Positions 8,670 through 18,325 of a DNA stretch of 63,524 nucleotides are shown in pieces. The notes under the pieces were generated by a model, which did not search any database, had not been told where the DNA came from, and saw nothing but the letters and a program-made list of their open reading frames with translations. Position 1 is the first letter of the stretch, and the number at the start of each line of letters is the position of its first letter. Location of the stretch: positions 1 through 63,524 of the forward strand of contig JANSYC010000017.1 of assembly GCA_024742605.1 (NCBI GenBank), given 5' to 3'. Both the position numbers and the translations under genes were made by a program. This DNA comes from Alphaproteobacteria bacterium (GTDB lineage Bacteria; Pseudomonadota; Alphaproteobacteria; Thalassobaculales; Thalassobaculaceae).

Positions 8670-9239
8670 CTACAGTCCCTGTTCGGGCTCGTAGAACGGC
8701 GGAAACGTCTCCAGATGACGGGTTTCCCGCCAGTGCTGCAACGCCCAGGTCACCGTTGGGAACGCCAGTTCGTCCCAGGGAATGTCGTCCCACGCGAACA
8801 GGCCGACCTCGCGGCTTTCCGGCCCGGCAGAGACGTCCGGCGACAGCAGTTTCGCTCGGTGGATCATCTGAACCTGGCTGATCCGGGGGATATTGTAGAT
8901 CCCGAGCAACCGATCGATCTCGATCCGCGCGCGGGCCTCTTCCCAGGCCTCCCGCATGGCGCCTTCGATGATCGTCTCGCGCTCTTCCATGTATCCGGCA
9001 GGCAATGTCCACCACCCGATCCGTGGCTCGATCGCGCGACGGCATAGCAGGATCTTGTCGTCCCACAGGGCAACCGCGCCCACCACGATCTTCGGGTTCA
9101 CATAGTTGATAAAGCCGCAATCGGTGCAGACCAGACGCTCACGATCATCATCCACCGGGATACGGCGGGCGACCGGCCCATCATGGTCGGGCTTACGATG
9201 CTCATCGGGATCGAAATGCGGAAAATCCTGTGTGCTCAT
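8670..9239 (-). CDS. Nudix hydrolase with partial zinc-ribbon-like CxxC
   Basis: The 189-residue protein has a CTDCGF segment near residues 38-43 followed by YVNPKIVVGAVALWDDKILL, then a Nudix box GYMEERETIIEGAMREAWEE near residue 80. The box keeps the catalytic REXXEE glutamates, although the usual glycine after EE is arginine. The CxxC-plus-NPK arrangement is typical of ADP-ribose pyrophosphatase-like or NADH-pyrophosphatase-like Nudix proteins, but only one CxxC pair is visible. The substrate is not determined. It reads toward bchH and converges on the 75-residue gene. Confidence 0.88.
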   Translation of the reverse strand: MSTQDFPHFDPDEHRKPDHDGPVARRIPVDDDRERLVCTDCGFINYVNPKIVVGAVALWDDKILLCRRAIEPRIGWWTLPAGYMEERETIIEGAMREAWEEARARIEIDRLLGIYNIPRISQVQMIHRAKLLSPDVSAGPESREVGLFAWDDIPWDELAFPTVTWALQHWRETRHLETFPPFYEPEQGL

Positions 9240-9291
9240 TGCCCGATTAGAGCATGAACGCGTTCCATAGACAAAAGCCCCGCAAACGAAA

Positions 9292-9316
9292 AAAGCGCCC
9301 CGATCAGGGACGCTTT
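9292..9316 (-). terminator. Intrinsic terminator of the 89-residue gene
   Basis: On the minus strand a 10-bp stem (AAAGCGTCCC with GGGGCGCTTT, one G-T pair) and a 5-base loop are followed directly by more T residues. It lies 27 bp past the stop codon of the small gene at 9343. Confidence 0.75.
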
Positions 9317-9342
9317 CAACTGCCTCAGAAAACCGCCGTCAA

Positions 9343-9612
9343 TCAGACGACGATATCCAGATTTCCGCCACGGCCCTGTGCTTGCGCGTCCGAATTGCCA
9401 AACGGAATGACATTCCGCTCGCCCTCGGTGCGCTGTTCGCGACCCTGCTCGCTGTCCTGATTTGCCGCGCCGGTCTCTTCGTCCTGAGATACGGCGGACG
9501 TGGTCAGGTTCGCGACCCCGCCATTTGACGGCGACTGCGCTTCGCTGCGCGGCTGCACAAAAGCCGAATTCGGCTGCACTGTTTGCGTCGGTGTAGCAAT
9601 TGGCTGGAGCAT
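9343..9612 (-). CDS. Small low-complexity hypothetical protein
   Basis: The 89-residue product is rich in Gln, Ser, Asn, Thr and Gly and has no predicted membrane segment or signal peptide, so it is probably disordered. No family is recognised. It is very likely a real gene: AGGAGG lies six bases before the ATG, a -35/-10 pair sits at 9636-9664, and a good intrinsic terminator follows. It forms its own transcription unit between the HugZ-like gene and the Nudix gene. Confidence 0.75.
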   Translation of the reverse strand: MLQPIATPTQTVQPNSAFVQPRSEAQSPSNGGVANLTTSAVSQDEETGAANQDSEQGREQRTEGERNVIPFGNSDAQAQGRGGNLDIVV

Positions 9613-9635
9613 CTTCTTCCTCCTACTTCATCTCC

Positions 9636-9664
9636 AACATAGTCCTTCGGAGCGGAAGAATCAA
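9636..9664 (-). promoter_or_regulatory. Predicted sigma70-type promoter of the 89-residue gene
   Basis: On the minus strand TTGATT (9664-9659) and TATGTT (9641-9636) are separated by 17 bases. Each matches four or five consensus positions. The start codon is 24 bp downstream of the -10. Confidence 0.5.
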
Positions 9665-9691
9665 GGAAATCGACTCATGTGGCGCAATCTG

Positions 9692-10519
9692 TCAGCCCAG
9701 ATCCACGTCAGGTTGTCGAGAGGCGCGCGCTCGCTTCACCAGACGCACCAGCTCGACCCGGGCTTCTTCCGCGTCCTGAACCGGTTTCACGAAGGGCAAT
9801 CGCGCAACCTGACCGCCGCGCCGCAGATCGACTCCCTCGGCATCGCAGCCGGTGATCACCCACCCCTCCTGCGCGTCACTCGGGTCCAGACCAAGCAGGC
9901 TGGTCGCATAAAGCGCGACCGCATCCGGATGATCCGCGTTCATATGCTCGACCACCTCGGACTCCCGTGCCTCCAGGGGCAGTGCCGGCTCACCCAGAAA
10001 GGCGGCCGCCTCGACCCAATGGATTCGTCCGAAACCGGCGACCAAGTGGGCGCGTTCCACATTGAGGCGCCAGAGTCCGAAATCCCCGAACCCGGCATAA
10101 ACCTTGGCGCCGGGATGGCGGCGCAGGAACCGGGCGCGGCACGGCTCGAAAGAGGGGTCTTCGGGGCCCAATCGCTCAAGCCGCCCCATCACGGTCACGC
10201 GCGCTCCGGTCAGCGGATCGTCCAACCCGGCGGTGCCGTCGATCAACAGGCTGGCCCTGGGATCGGCCATGAGATTTCGGGTGTGCTCCGCCAGGGTCGA
10301 GATCAGGGTGATCGGACGCGCGTCCGGCGTACAGCCGATCAGCACCAGGGATCCGTAGGGCCACCCGGCGGCACCGGCCGGCCCGCTCCCCTCCGGAGCC
10401 GTCCGGGGCGGGCGCTGAATCGTCGACAGCACCGCCCGATCGGTGGCCCGGATGAGCCGGCGGACCAGATCGGCGGGTGCAAGGTCCGGCCGGTTGGCCG
10501 AAGTGGGGGTCTCTGTCAT
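9692..10519 (-). CDS. HugZ/PNPOx-like flavin-binding-fold protein with DUF2470 domain
   Basis: The 275-residue protein has an N-terminal split-barrel (pyridoxamine 5'-phosphate oxidase-like) domain, with segments such as GWPYGSLVLIGCTPDARPITLIS and HTRNLMADPRASLLI. The C-terminal DUF2470 domain contains EHMNADHPDAVALYA near residue 190. This combination is found in HugZ-type heme-utilisation proteins and related proteins of unknown function. Heme degradation is possible but not shown. ATG at 10519 is the start that best fits the domain boundary; an alternative upstream ATG near 10555 would add about 12 residues. The gene is divergent from chvI. Confidence 0.85.
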   Translation of the reverse strand: MTETPTSANRPDLAPADLVRRLIRATDRAVLSTIQRPPRTAPEGSGPAGAAGWPYGSLVLIGCTPDARPITLISTLAEHTRNLMADPRASLLIDGTAGLDDPLTGARVTVMGRLERLGPEDPSFEPCRARFLRRHPGAKVYAGFGDFGLWRLNVERAHLVAGFGRIHWVEAAAFLGEPALPLEARESEVVEHMNADHPDAVALYATSLLGLDPSDAQEGWVITGCDAEGVDLRRGGQVARLPFVKPVQDAEEARVELVRLVKRARASRQPDVDLG

Positions 10520-10724
10520 GCTGATGTCCGCATCCGGATGGGGCGCAACCAGCATAGTCGGGCCCGATGCCTGTCGAAACCGTGAGCCGACGGCGCCGGC
10601 CGCGACCAATTGTGGCACGGACACGGCGCCGCGTCCGGGATTCGCCCCATTCCGGCCCTGTACTGGCCCGATTGGCCACTCATATGGGAACTGTGCGACA
10701 CTGTGAGTGACAAGGGGCGGGCCA

Positions 10725-11426
10725 ATGACGAATTCGATAGCGCTTGTTGACGACGACCAGAACATCCTGACCTCGGTGACCATGGCCCTGGAGGCCGAGG
10801 GCTTCGACGTCCGGACCTTCAAGGACGGTGAGGACGCCCTGCGAGGCATGACCCAGAAGCCGGTCGATCTGGCGGTTCTGGACATCAAGATGCCCCGCAT
10901 GGACGGCATGGAGCTGCTGCAGAAGCTGCGCAAGTCCTCGGCCGTTCCGGTCATCTTCCTGACCTCCAAGGACGATGAGGTTGACGAGGTGCTGGGCCTT
11001 CGGATGGGCGCCGACGACTATATCCGGAAACCCTTCTCGCAGCGTCTTCTGATCGAACGGATCCGCGCCTTGCTGCGGCGCCAGGAACTGGCGCAGGACG
11101 AGGCCAGCCCGACCTCCGAGGCGACCGTGACGCGCGGGGATCTGACACTGGACGGCGCTCGCCACCTGTGCACCTGGAAGAACAGGCCCGTGCCTCTGAC
11201 GGTGACCGAATTCCTGATTTTGCGGGTGTTGGCCAGCCGACCGGGCCATGTAAAGAACCGGGACCAGTTGATGGACGCGGCCTATGGCGACAATGTGTAC
11301 GTGGACGATCGGACCATCGACAGCCACATCAAACGCTTGCGCAAGAAGTTCAAACAGGCCGACGATAACTTCAATGAGATCGAGACCCTGTACGGCATCG
11401 GATACCGCTATCGCGAACCCGTGTGA
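10725..11426 (+). CDS. chvI: ChvI-type response regulator
   Basis: A 233-residue OmpR/PhoB-family regulator. The receiver domain (residues 1-120) has the acidic pocket DDD at 9-11, phosphoacceptor D53, T80 and K102. The winged-helix DNA-binding domain has [28 protein letters not shown] and [10 protein letters not shown]. The HPr/HprK neighbourhood and pairing with a ChvG-type kinase identify it as ChvI, which in alphaproteobacteria controls envelope, exopolysaccharide and acid-stress genes. ATG at 10725, with AGGGG upstream, is preferred over a GTG 18 bases earlier. Confidence 0.93.
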   Translation: MTNSIALVDDDQNILTSVTMALEAEGFDVRTFKDGEDALRGMTQKPVDLAVLDIKMPRMDGMELLQKLRKSSAVPVIFLTSKDDEVDEVLGLRMGADDYIRKPFSQRLLIERIRALLRRQELAQDEASPTSEATVTRGDLTLDGARHLCTWKNRPVPLTVTEFLILRVLASRPGHVKNRDQLMDAAYGDNVYVDDRTIDSHIKRLRKKFKQADDNFNEIETLYGIGYRYREPV

Positions 11427-11481
11427 GGTCGCCATCCACGGCGCCACTCCATCTCCGTCCCCCATGACCAGGCCCTGAGGG

Positions 11482-13200
11482 ATGGATGTGCCGCCGACGC
11501 TGACCTCTTCTCAATCTGATCAGGGTTCTGCACCCGTGCCCGACTCGACGGAACAGACTCCCGGCATTGCGGCACCCCGCCGGGCCCGGCGTGGCTGGTT
11601 TCCGGTGTCTCGCCTGACGGCCCGCATTCTGGCGATCAATCTGCTGTCGGTGATCATACTGTTCGTTGGGGTGCTGTACCTGGACCGCTATCAGAACAGC
11701 CTGATCCGCGGAGAATTGGACGCGCTGGAACGGCAGGCCGAAGTGGTCGCCCGCGCGGTCGCTGAACTGGCGGTCGAGACGGACCTGGTGCTGGAAGGCA
11801 GGCTGTCCCACGATCTGGTCCAGCGGATCACCCGTCGGCTGTCCGGCGTCCTGGCCTCCAGGATCCGGGTTTTCGATGCGGAAGGCGGGCTGATCGCCGA
11901 CAGCCGCGTCTTGACGGGCCCGGGCGGCACGGTCCGCATCGCGCCGCTGCCGCCGCCGGAGATCCGCGATCCGATCACAGCTTTCCTGCTGGAGTTCTAC
12001 ATCCACGTGGTCAATTGGCTGCCCAGCCGGGCGGGAATCCCGCGCTATCACGAGCATGACGATCTGGAGCAGCGGTTCCCGGAAGTCGAGATGGCCGCCG
12101 CCGGTCAGGTGGGGCGCCAGGTGCGGGCCAAGGACGATGGAGGCCTCCTGCTGTCGGTCGCGGTCCCGGTCCAGCGCTACAAGAAGGTGCTCGGCAGCCT
12201 GATGCTGTCGGTGGAAGGCGACGAGATCGATGCCGCCGTTCGGGATGTCAGGCTGGAAATTCTCGGCATTTTCGGGGTCGTGTTCGCGATCACCGTTCTC
12301 CTGTCCCTCTACCTCGCCGGCACGATCACCCGGCCGGTTCAGCGGCTGGCGGCGGCGGTCGAACTTGTCCGGTCCAGCCGGGATCGCAAGCACGACATCC
12401 CGGATATGAGTCATCGCGGCGACGAGATCGGCGATCTGTCCCGCGCCATCGGCGAGATGACCGAGGAGCTGCGCCGACGGGTCGACGCGATCGAACGGTT
12501 CGCCGCCGACGTCGCCCATGAGATCAAGAACCCCCTGACATCGCTGCGCAGTGCGGTCGAAACCGCCGCCCGGCTCGACGACCCGGACCGTCAGCGCCGC
12601 CTGATGGCGGTGATCCTGGACGATGTGGAGCGGCTGAACCGCTTGATCACGGATATCTCGGATGCCTCCCGGGTCGATGCCGAAATGTCCCGCGAGGAGA
12701 ACGACCCGGTCGATCTGACCGGTCTGCTGTCCACCTTGGCGGAAGTCTATGACGCGGTCGCGGACGAAGCCGATCCGGACAAGCCGCCGCGCGCCCGGGT
12801 GATCTGTGAGATCGAGGCGGAGCCGCCGCTCATCGTATTCGGAAACGGCGGACGGTTGGTTCAGGTGCTGCGGAATCTGATCGAGAACGCGCTGACGTTC
12901 TCGCCGCCGGGCGGGACCGTGCGGCTCAAAGTGCGGCGGGATCTCGATCAGGTCCGGATCTCGGTTGAGGACGACGGACCTGGCATTCCGAGCGGAAAAC
13001 TGACAGCGATCTTCGACCGGTTCTACACCGAGCGGCCCGAAGGCGAGAAGTTCGGAACCCATTCGGGACTCGGCCTCTCGATCTCGAAACAGATCATCGA
13101 GGGCCATGGCGGCACGCTTCACGCGGAGAACCGGCGGGATGCGGCGGCGAACGTGATCGGCGCCCGGTTCGTCATCATGCTGCCGGAGCAAACCGGATAG
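11482..13200 (+). CDS. chvG: ChvG-type sensor histidine kinase
   Basis: The 572-residue membrane kinase is the partner of ChvI. A cytoplasmic N-terminal tail leads to TM1 near residues 50-70, then a large periplasmic sensor region (about 70-250), TM2 near 265-285, a HAMP domain (TRPVQRLAAAVE), the H-box FAADVAHEIKNPLTSL with H346, and an ATPase domain with NLIENALTF, DDGPGI and GLGLSISKQI. In this family a periplasmic regulator (ExoR in rhizobia) restrains the kinase. It lies 55 bp after chvI, probably in one operon. Confidence 0.93.
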   Translation: MDVPPTLTSSQSDQGSAPVPDSTEQTPGIAAPRRARRGWFPVSRLTARILAINLLSVIILFVGVLYLDRYQNSLIRGELDALERQAEVVARAVAELAVETDLVLEGRLSHDLVQRITRRLSGVLASRIRVFDAEGGLIADSRVLTGPGGTVRIAPLPPPEIRDPITAFLLEFYIHVVNWLPSRAGIPRYHEHDDLEQRFPEVEMAAAGQVGRQVRAKDDGGLLLSVAVPVQRYKKVLGSLMLSVEGDEIDAAVRDVRLEILGIFGVVFAITVLLSLYLAGTITRPVQRLAAAVELVRSSRDRKHDIPDMSHRGDEIGDLSRAIGEMTEELRRRVDAIERFAADVAHEIKNPLTSLRSAVETAARLDDPDRQRRLMAVILDDVERLNRLITDISDASRVDAEMSREENDPVDLTGLLSTLAEVYDAVADEADPDKPPRARVICEIEAEPPLIVFGNGGRLVQVLRNLIENALTFSPPGGTVRLKVRRDLDQVRISVEDDGPGIPSGKLTAIFDRFYTERPEGEKFGTHSGLGLSISKQIIEGHGGTLHAENRRDAAANVIGARFVIMLPEQTG

Positions 13201-13203
13201 CGG

Positions 13204-14379
13204 CTACCGGATCACCCAGATCGGGGGCTCCTCGGCCAGACCGGGATCGAGATGGGCCCGCATGCAGATGTTGTTGCCACGGCAGGGCGGAATCTCCGTC
13301 AGGTGAACGCAGGGAGAGCAGGCGATGCGACCGTAGATCACATCCTCCGTCGCGCCGTTCACCGGCGGCAGCAGGAGCGTGGCAGGGTCGGTGGGTCCCC
13401 AGAACGAGACCGTATCGACCCCGATCAGCCGCGCGATGTGCAGCAGCCCGCTGTCGATCGAATAGAACGCGTCCATCCGATCCAGAAGCCGGATGCTGCC
13501 GACCAGATCATGCGCCCCACAGGCGTTGACGAAGGTCGCCTGCGGCAGCGCCTTTGACAGGCTCTCGATGAACCGGTCGGCGGGTCGACGGTCCTGATGT
13601 CCGCCGAACAGATGCAGGGTCACCGGTGTCTTTCCGAAACGCTTGGCCAGCACCCGTCCCCACTCCTCCGCGCTCAGCATCCGCTCCAGGCTGAGATCCG
13701 AACAGAAGCAGCCGAGCCCGATCTCCCGCACCTCCCGTCGGGCCGGCCTTGCCTCGCGGCGCTCCGGCAAGCCGTTGGCGGTGCGGTATCCGGCCTGAAC
13801 CCGATCGATGGAGGGGATGCTGGCGCCCAGGGCCCGGGCAATCTGCTCGTAGTGGACATGACTTGCGCTGGCCCGGTTATAGAAAAACAGATGGGTCGCC
13901 ACCCCCAGACGCCAGAAGGCGGTGTCCAGATAGAAGCCGATCCGGTTGCGGGCGCAGGTCAGGCACCCGAAAACGGTGGTGAGCCGGCTGTGCACCTCGA
14001 GATCGATCACGGTGTCGACCCGCCAGCACCGCCGCAGCGCCCGCAGTCCGCTGCACAGCAGGGTTGTGGCGCCGCTGTCGTCGATCACGATCAGCGAGTC
14101 GAACACCTCAAGCGTCTCGGCAAAGGCGCGGGTCCCCGGCGTGCAGACCAAGGTCAGCTGCCGGTCCGGATGGGCGGCCTTCAGCGCCGAGAGCGCCGGA
14201 AGCGCCAGAATCAGGCTGCCCCCGCCCAAAAGTTTGATCACCACGATATCGCCGCGGAGGTCGAGGACGTGGTCCCGGCGGAGAATCAGGCCCAGCAGCA
14301 TGGCCATCGGCTTGAGAATACCGATCAGCAGGCTGCCGAGCTTGTCATCGATCCATTGCTTGGCGCGGAGGCTTTTCAA
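13204..14379 (-). CDS. Glycosyltransferase family 9 (heptosyltransferase-like)
   Basis: The 391-residue protein has the two-Rossmann GT-B pattern of family 9: RGDIVVIKLLGGGSLILALPALSALKAA near the N terminus, and the C-terminal DRMDAFYSIDSGLLHIARLIG and VSFWGPTDP stretch where family 9 enzymes carry TxxxH-like nucleotide-sugar contacts. It probably adds heptose or another sugar to lipopolysaccharide core. The start is a TTG at 14379 whose TTGA overlaps the stop of the upstream flippase-like gene, with AGAGGGG just before it. A cysteine-containing tail (CSPCVHLTEIPPCRGNNICM) is typical of the family. Confidence 0.85.
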   Translation of the reverse strand: MKSLRAKQWIDDKLGSLLIGILKPMAMLLGLILRRDHVLDLRGDIVVIKLLGGGSLILALPALSALKAAHPDRQLTLVCTPGTRAFAETLEVFDSLIVIDDSGATTLLCSGLRALRRCWRVDTVIDLEVHSRLTTVFGCLTCARNRIGFYLDTAFWRLGVATHLFFYNRASASHVHYEQIARALGASIPSIDRVQAGYRTANGLPERREARPARREVREIGLGCFCSDLSLERMLSAEEWGRVLAKRFGKTPVTLHLFGGHQDRRPADRFIESLSKALPQATFVNACGAHDLVGSIRLLDRMDAFYSIDSGLLHIARLIGVDTVSFWGPTDPATLLLPPVNGATEDVIYGRIACSPCVHLTEIPPCRGNNICMRAHLDPGLAEEPPIWVIR

Positions 14380-15401
14380 GATGACCCCTCTTCCTCCGGA
14401 CGCTGCGCGCCCGCCCGTCCGAACAACCCCGAGACGTTGGTCCGGTCCATTGCCAACGCAACGCCACCCAGCGCGCCACCAAACAGGGTGATCACGCCCC
14501 ACAGGAGTGAGATCGTGACGGCCGCGCTCGGCGCGACACCGAGAAAGCCCAGGGCGGTGACCATCAGGCCTTCCCGCAATCCCCATCCCGCGATCGAGAT
14601 CGGCACCGCCAGCAGCAGCATCACCGGAAGCACCAGGGCGAAAACCTGCAGCAGATCGAGCGGGATCCCGATCGCATGGGCGATCAGCCAGACGGTCGTC
14701 ACATGGCTGGACAGAATCGCCACGCTCGCAATCGAGATCTTGGACGTGGTGGCACCCCGCCGCCAGAGCACGGCGCTCGAGCGCGCGGCGGCTTCGAAGG
14801 GCCGGAGAATCCGGCGATCCGGGAGACGTGCCATCACCAGCCGCACGATCCAGGGGGCGGTCGGCAGGATCACCGCAACAGCGGCGACACCGATCAGGAT
14901 CAAGCCGGCAAGACTGGAGCGCGCAGCGCCTTCAGGCAGGATCGGCAACAGCACCGGCAAAAGCGGGACGGACAATACAAGCACCATGAAGATGGCCGCC
15001 GCCCGGTCCACCGCGACGGCTCCGAAGGCTCGGCTCCACCCGATCCCGGTGCGGGCCGAAAGCCAGACCCGCGCCCCGTCACCGCCGATGGTGGACGGCA
15101 GCACCTGATTGAACAGAATCCCGATCATCAGATAGGAGAAGCTGTCGCGAAAACTCATGCTGACACCATCATCCGCCAGGATCATCCGCCAGCGGTAGGC
15201 GCCGATCGGAAACTGGAGACAATGGGCCAGAACCGCCGCTAGACCGTACACGGGATTGAGCCGACCAAGTTGCGCCAGCACCGCATCCAGGTCGGCCAGG
15301 GAGAACACCCAGACCAGCAGGGCACCGGTGACCCCGAGCTTGAGCGCGGTGATCGCGTGCCGGCCTGCGGCGCCACGGCCTTTTGGCCCGGTTTCGGACA
15401 T
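14376..15401 (-). CDS. Lysylphosphatidylglycerol-synthase-TM/UPF0104-like membrane protein
   Basis: The 341-residue polytopic protein, with about eight membrane segments, resembles the MprF/AglD flippase-type transmembrane family. Signature text includes FNQVLPSTIGGDGARVWL and PISIAGWGLREG. Members of this fold move or modify lipid-linked substrates. The ATG at 15401 overlaps the stop of the preceding gene as TGATG, with GAGGGAG upstream, and its own stop overlaps the glycosyltransferase start. Tight coupling to a family 9 glycosyltransferase suggests a role in envelope glycolipid export or synthesis. Confidence 0.85.
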   Translation of the reverse strand: MSETGPKGRGAAGRHAITALKLGVTGALLVWVFSLADLDAVLAQLGRLNPVYGLAAVLAHCLQFPIGAYRWRMILADDGVSMSFRDSFSYLMIGILFNQVLPSTIGGDGARVWLSARTGIGWSRAFGAVAVDRAAAIFMVLVLSVPLLPVLLPILPEGAARSSLAGLILIGVAAVAVILPTAPWIVRLVMARLPDRRILRPFEAAARSSAVLWRRGATTSKISIASVAILSSHVTTVWLIAHAIGIPLDLLQVFALVLPVMLLLAVPISIAGWGLREGLMVTALGFLGVAPSAAVTISLLWGVITLFGGALGGVALAMDRTNVSGLFGRAGAQRPEEEGSS

Positions 15402-18325
15402 CACGCTCCCTCTCGCGCCCACAAGGCGAACCCCGTTGGGGCGCCACCAGCGCTCGATACCATACAGGTATCGGGAAGCGAGAGCGTGAAGTTGAGGTAA
15501 GAGGTCGCGGGTGAAGCCGCATGGGAGGGCCAGATATCCAGCGGCAGAAGGTTCAGCCCGGAGGTCGCCGAGAAGACGAAGCCGAGCGCACGCCCTCCGA
15601 CCTGCCAGGTCAGACCGGCTTCGCCGTCAGATCCACAATCCAGATGCACACCTAGGAAATCGACCCGATCCGCATCCGCCGGCGTCGCGGAAAGGTCGGC
15701 GGCACCGTCCGACCGGTCGGTCAGAGTGACGGTGCCCGCTACCGATATCAGATCGGCGCGCACGGTCTCGTCGGACAAGCCCCACGCGATCGGGAGTCTG
15801 CCGAGATCCTGCCGTCCCCAGATCGCATCCAGCTTGGCCAAACCCTCCTGCGGAGACAGGGCCGGCGACGGCACCCGGTTCGGAGCGATCAGCGCGGTCA
15901 AAGTACCGTTGCTCCAGACCACGTAGGACCCGTCGGAGATCCGGTCGATCAGATAGCGGTAAATCAGCGGAACCCGCAGCGGCGGCGGGAACATCTGGGC
16001 AGCCCCCCCGCCGGCGTCGACCAGGACCAGAGGCGGCGGGGCGGCGCGCAGCTTGGCGAGCGACCGGTTCTGCATACCCTCCGTCGACAGGGTCAGAACG
16101 GCACCGCTTTCCACCGGCACCGGACGACGCAGATAGAAGTAGTTGGCGTTGCGGTTGGTCAGATCCAGATAGGTTTCCTCGGGCCGCAGCACCGTGTTCA
16201 CCAGATCCAGGCTCGGCTTGACCATGGGGATGAGCGCAGGGGAGAGCAGCCCGGCACCAATGGGGGCCACGCCTTCCGCAGCCCCATCGACCCAGACCCG
16301 CGCACCGTCTTCCCGGTCAACGGATCGATAGAGCTGGGACAAGGCCCGCGCGTCGGGCGGGTCGCCGAAGCCCGGCGCCAGCAGGGCGATCGGGATGAGC
16401 GCGGCGCAGAGCACGGGTCCGGTCCAACGCGGCGCCCTCAACGCCAGCACCATCGGCAGCAGAATGGCGAGCGCGAACACGGTCTGCGCGCCACTGCGTG
16501 ACGGTCCCCCCAGGTCGATCCGGCCCAGGGTGTGGGACAGGGTGCCGATCAGATAGATCAGCACGGCCAGCCCCATGAAAAGCCAGGGCCCCCGTGCCCG
16601 GCGGTCGACCGCGCTCAGGATCAGGGCGCCGATGAGCCCCGCCACGACCGCCATCCACAGATTGCGCAGACCCTCCCAGGCGACCGGGCCGAGCGGCATG
16701 TCGGCGGAGATTGCGGCGGCCCAGGGCAGGCCGTGAACCGCTTCGTAGATCGCCCGGTTCTCCAGGATGAACCGGATCTGAGCGGCCAGCACGGCACCCG
16801 GTCCGAGCCCGAACATCGCGAGCCCGCCGAACGCCAGGCAGATCACGCCGAGCACCCCGAGGGCCTTCAGCGACAGGTGCCGCTCGACCTGCCAGGCGCG
16901 CCAGAAGACCATGAGGATCGCCGGCAGCAAAGCAACCGCGGCGATCGCCCCCTGACCGGGAGCCAAGGCGACCAGCGCCACGGCGCAGACCGCCGCGCCG
17001 GTCAGCCAGACGACCGGCCTCCCGGTATCCAACCGGGTCAGGAAACCCGCGAAAAAGGCCGCGACAAGCAGCAGGATCGGCGTGCGTCCGCTGAACGGCA
17101 GTACCACCAGGGCCAGCAGAGCCAACGGACCTCCCAGCAGAGGGCTGAGCACCAGAGCCGCCACAGCCAAAGCACCGCCGCGCACCAGCAGTTGGCCCTG
17201 CTGCAGCGCCTGCATCGAGCCGTCGCCGAACAGCGACGCGAACCCGCCGCCCAACAGGTTGATCCATCCGTGCGACGGACTGGCGTCCAGATAGGGGATC
17301 ACCCCGTGATGCCAGAGCTGATCCCAGGGCAGCAGCCATTCGCCGTGATGGTAGAAATCCAGCGGATTGTCCATCGCGTAGGCAATCGCGCCGCCCGCGG
17401 CGAGCTTGACCGTAAGGGCCGCCCCCGCAACCGCCCAGGGCGACAGGGTCGGGACGGTGAAAATCCCCGGGGTGCGGAGCATGCCGAGCACGGCGACACC
17501 GGACAGGGCCAACAGGACAACCGGCAGCGCCGGGCCCTCCAGGCCGCCCTGGCGCAGCAGCACGCCATCGACCTCTGCCGGCGGCAACAGCAGGCACAGG
17601 AATCCCGCGGCCAGACAGATCTGAGCCAAAAGCAGCAGCCGGGCCAGCCAGAGCGTCCGATTTCTGTCCGGCAAAATCATCACCAGAAGCATCAGGACCG
17701 ACGATCCCACAACCAGAATACCCGTCGCCTCCCGCCCGAATCCGGCCACCACCGGAAACAGGTCCAGATCCAGCCGGCCCAACCCGGTCAGCACCGAAAC
17801 CCCGGACAGGCACGCCAACACGGGAACGAGCAGCGCCCAGCGCGCCTGCGTCACCCAGACCTCGGCATCCGGCCTCGTGAAACTGCCGATCAATCCGAGC
17901 AGGACGGACAGGCCGATCAGCGCCGCAGAGACCACCAGCCACCCTGTCTCCGCCAAAGCAATGTCCGGCGACGTCGGCGGCGAGATCACCCGGGTTGCGA
18001 GCCAGAAGACCGCGGGGAGCAGAGCCACCCATAGCAGCCGATCCAAGGACGGACAGCGGCGGCGCAATAACTCCAGCACGGCAAATCCGATCCCGGCGCT
18101 CACCAGAACGGTCCAGACGAACCGCATCTCAACGGCCTTGCCCAGGCCCAGAAAGGTAAGCTCGCCGGCCACGAAACCGGCATGATGGGCCGGCGGCGAC
18201 GGCGGGCTCAGCCAAATCACGCCGAGTCCGAGCGCCGCGCCGAGGACCAGGGCCGCCAATACGGACGCGGCAAGGGCACCGATCTGGCCAATCTCAGAGG
18301 CTGTGTTGGGCATGGAGGCGTTCAT
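15401..18325 (-). CDS. Very large polytopic membrane protein, GT-C-like
   Basis: The 974-residue product has some 18-22 hydrophobic segments in its first 700 residues and a soluble C-terminal domain of about 270 residues. The central loop contains DFYHHGEWLLPWDQLWHHG followed by YLDASPSHGWINL. Acidic/histidine loops like this occur between the first membrane helices of lipid-linked GT-C glycosyltransferases, but the match is only suggestive and I recognise no named family. It leads the three-gene operon with the flippase-like and family 9 genes, so an envelope-glycan role is inferred. It is divergent from hprK, and the shared 137-bp spacer is AT-rich. Confidence 0.75.
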   Translation of the reverse strand: MNASMPNTASEIGQIGALAASVLAALVLGAALGLGVIWLSPPSPPAHHAGFVAGELTFLGLGKAVEMRFVWTVLVSAGIGFAVLELLRRRCPSLDRLLWVALLPAVFWLATRVISPPTSPDIALAETGWLVVSAALIGLSVLLGLIGSFTRPDAEVWVTQARWALLVPVLACLSGVSVLTGLGRLDLDLFPVVAGFGREATGILVVGSSVLMLLVMILPDRNRTLWLARLLLLAQICLAAGFLCLLLPPAEVDGVLLRQGGLEGPALPVVLLALSGVAVLGMLRTPGIFTVPTLSPWAVAGAALTVKLAAGGAIAYAMDNPLDFYHHGEWLLPWDQLWHHGVIPYLDASPSHGWINLLGGGFASLFGDGSMQALQQGQLLVRGGALAVAALVLSPLLGGPLALLALVVLPFSGRTPILLLVAAFFAGFLTRLDTGRPVVWLTGAAVCAVALVALAPGQGAIAAVALLPAILMVFWRAWQVERHLSLKALGVLGVICLAFGGLAMFGLGPGAVLAAQIRFILENRAIYEAVHGLPWAAAISADMPLGPVAWEGLRNLWMAVVAGLIGALILSAVDRRARGPWLFMGLAVLIYLIGTLSHTLGRIDLGGPSRSGAQTVFALAILLPMVLALRAPRWTGPVLCAALIPIALLAPGFGDPPDARALSQLYRSVDREDGARVWVDGAAEGVAPIGAGLLSPALIPMVKPSLDLVNTVLRPEETYLDLTNRNANYFYLRRPVPVESGAVLTLSTEGMQNRSLAKLRAAPPPLVLVDAGGGAAQMFPPPLRVPLIYRYLIDRISDGSYVVWSNGTLTALIAPNRVPSPALSPQEGLAKLDAIWGRQDLGRLPIAWGLSDETVRADLISVAGTVTLTDRSDGAADLSATPADADRVDFLGVHLDCGSDGEAGLTWQVGGRALGFVFSATSGLNLLPLDIWPSHAASPATSYLNFTLSLPDTCMVSSAGGAPTGFALWAREGA

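Noticed and set aside
16532-18034. 500-residue plus-strand frame
   Set aside because: Antisense to the 974-residue membrane protein, Gln/Arg-rich, no signatures.
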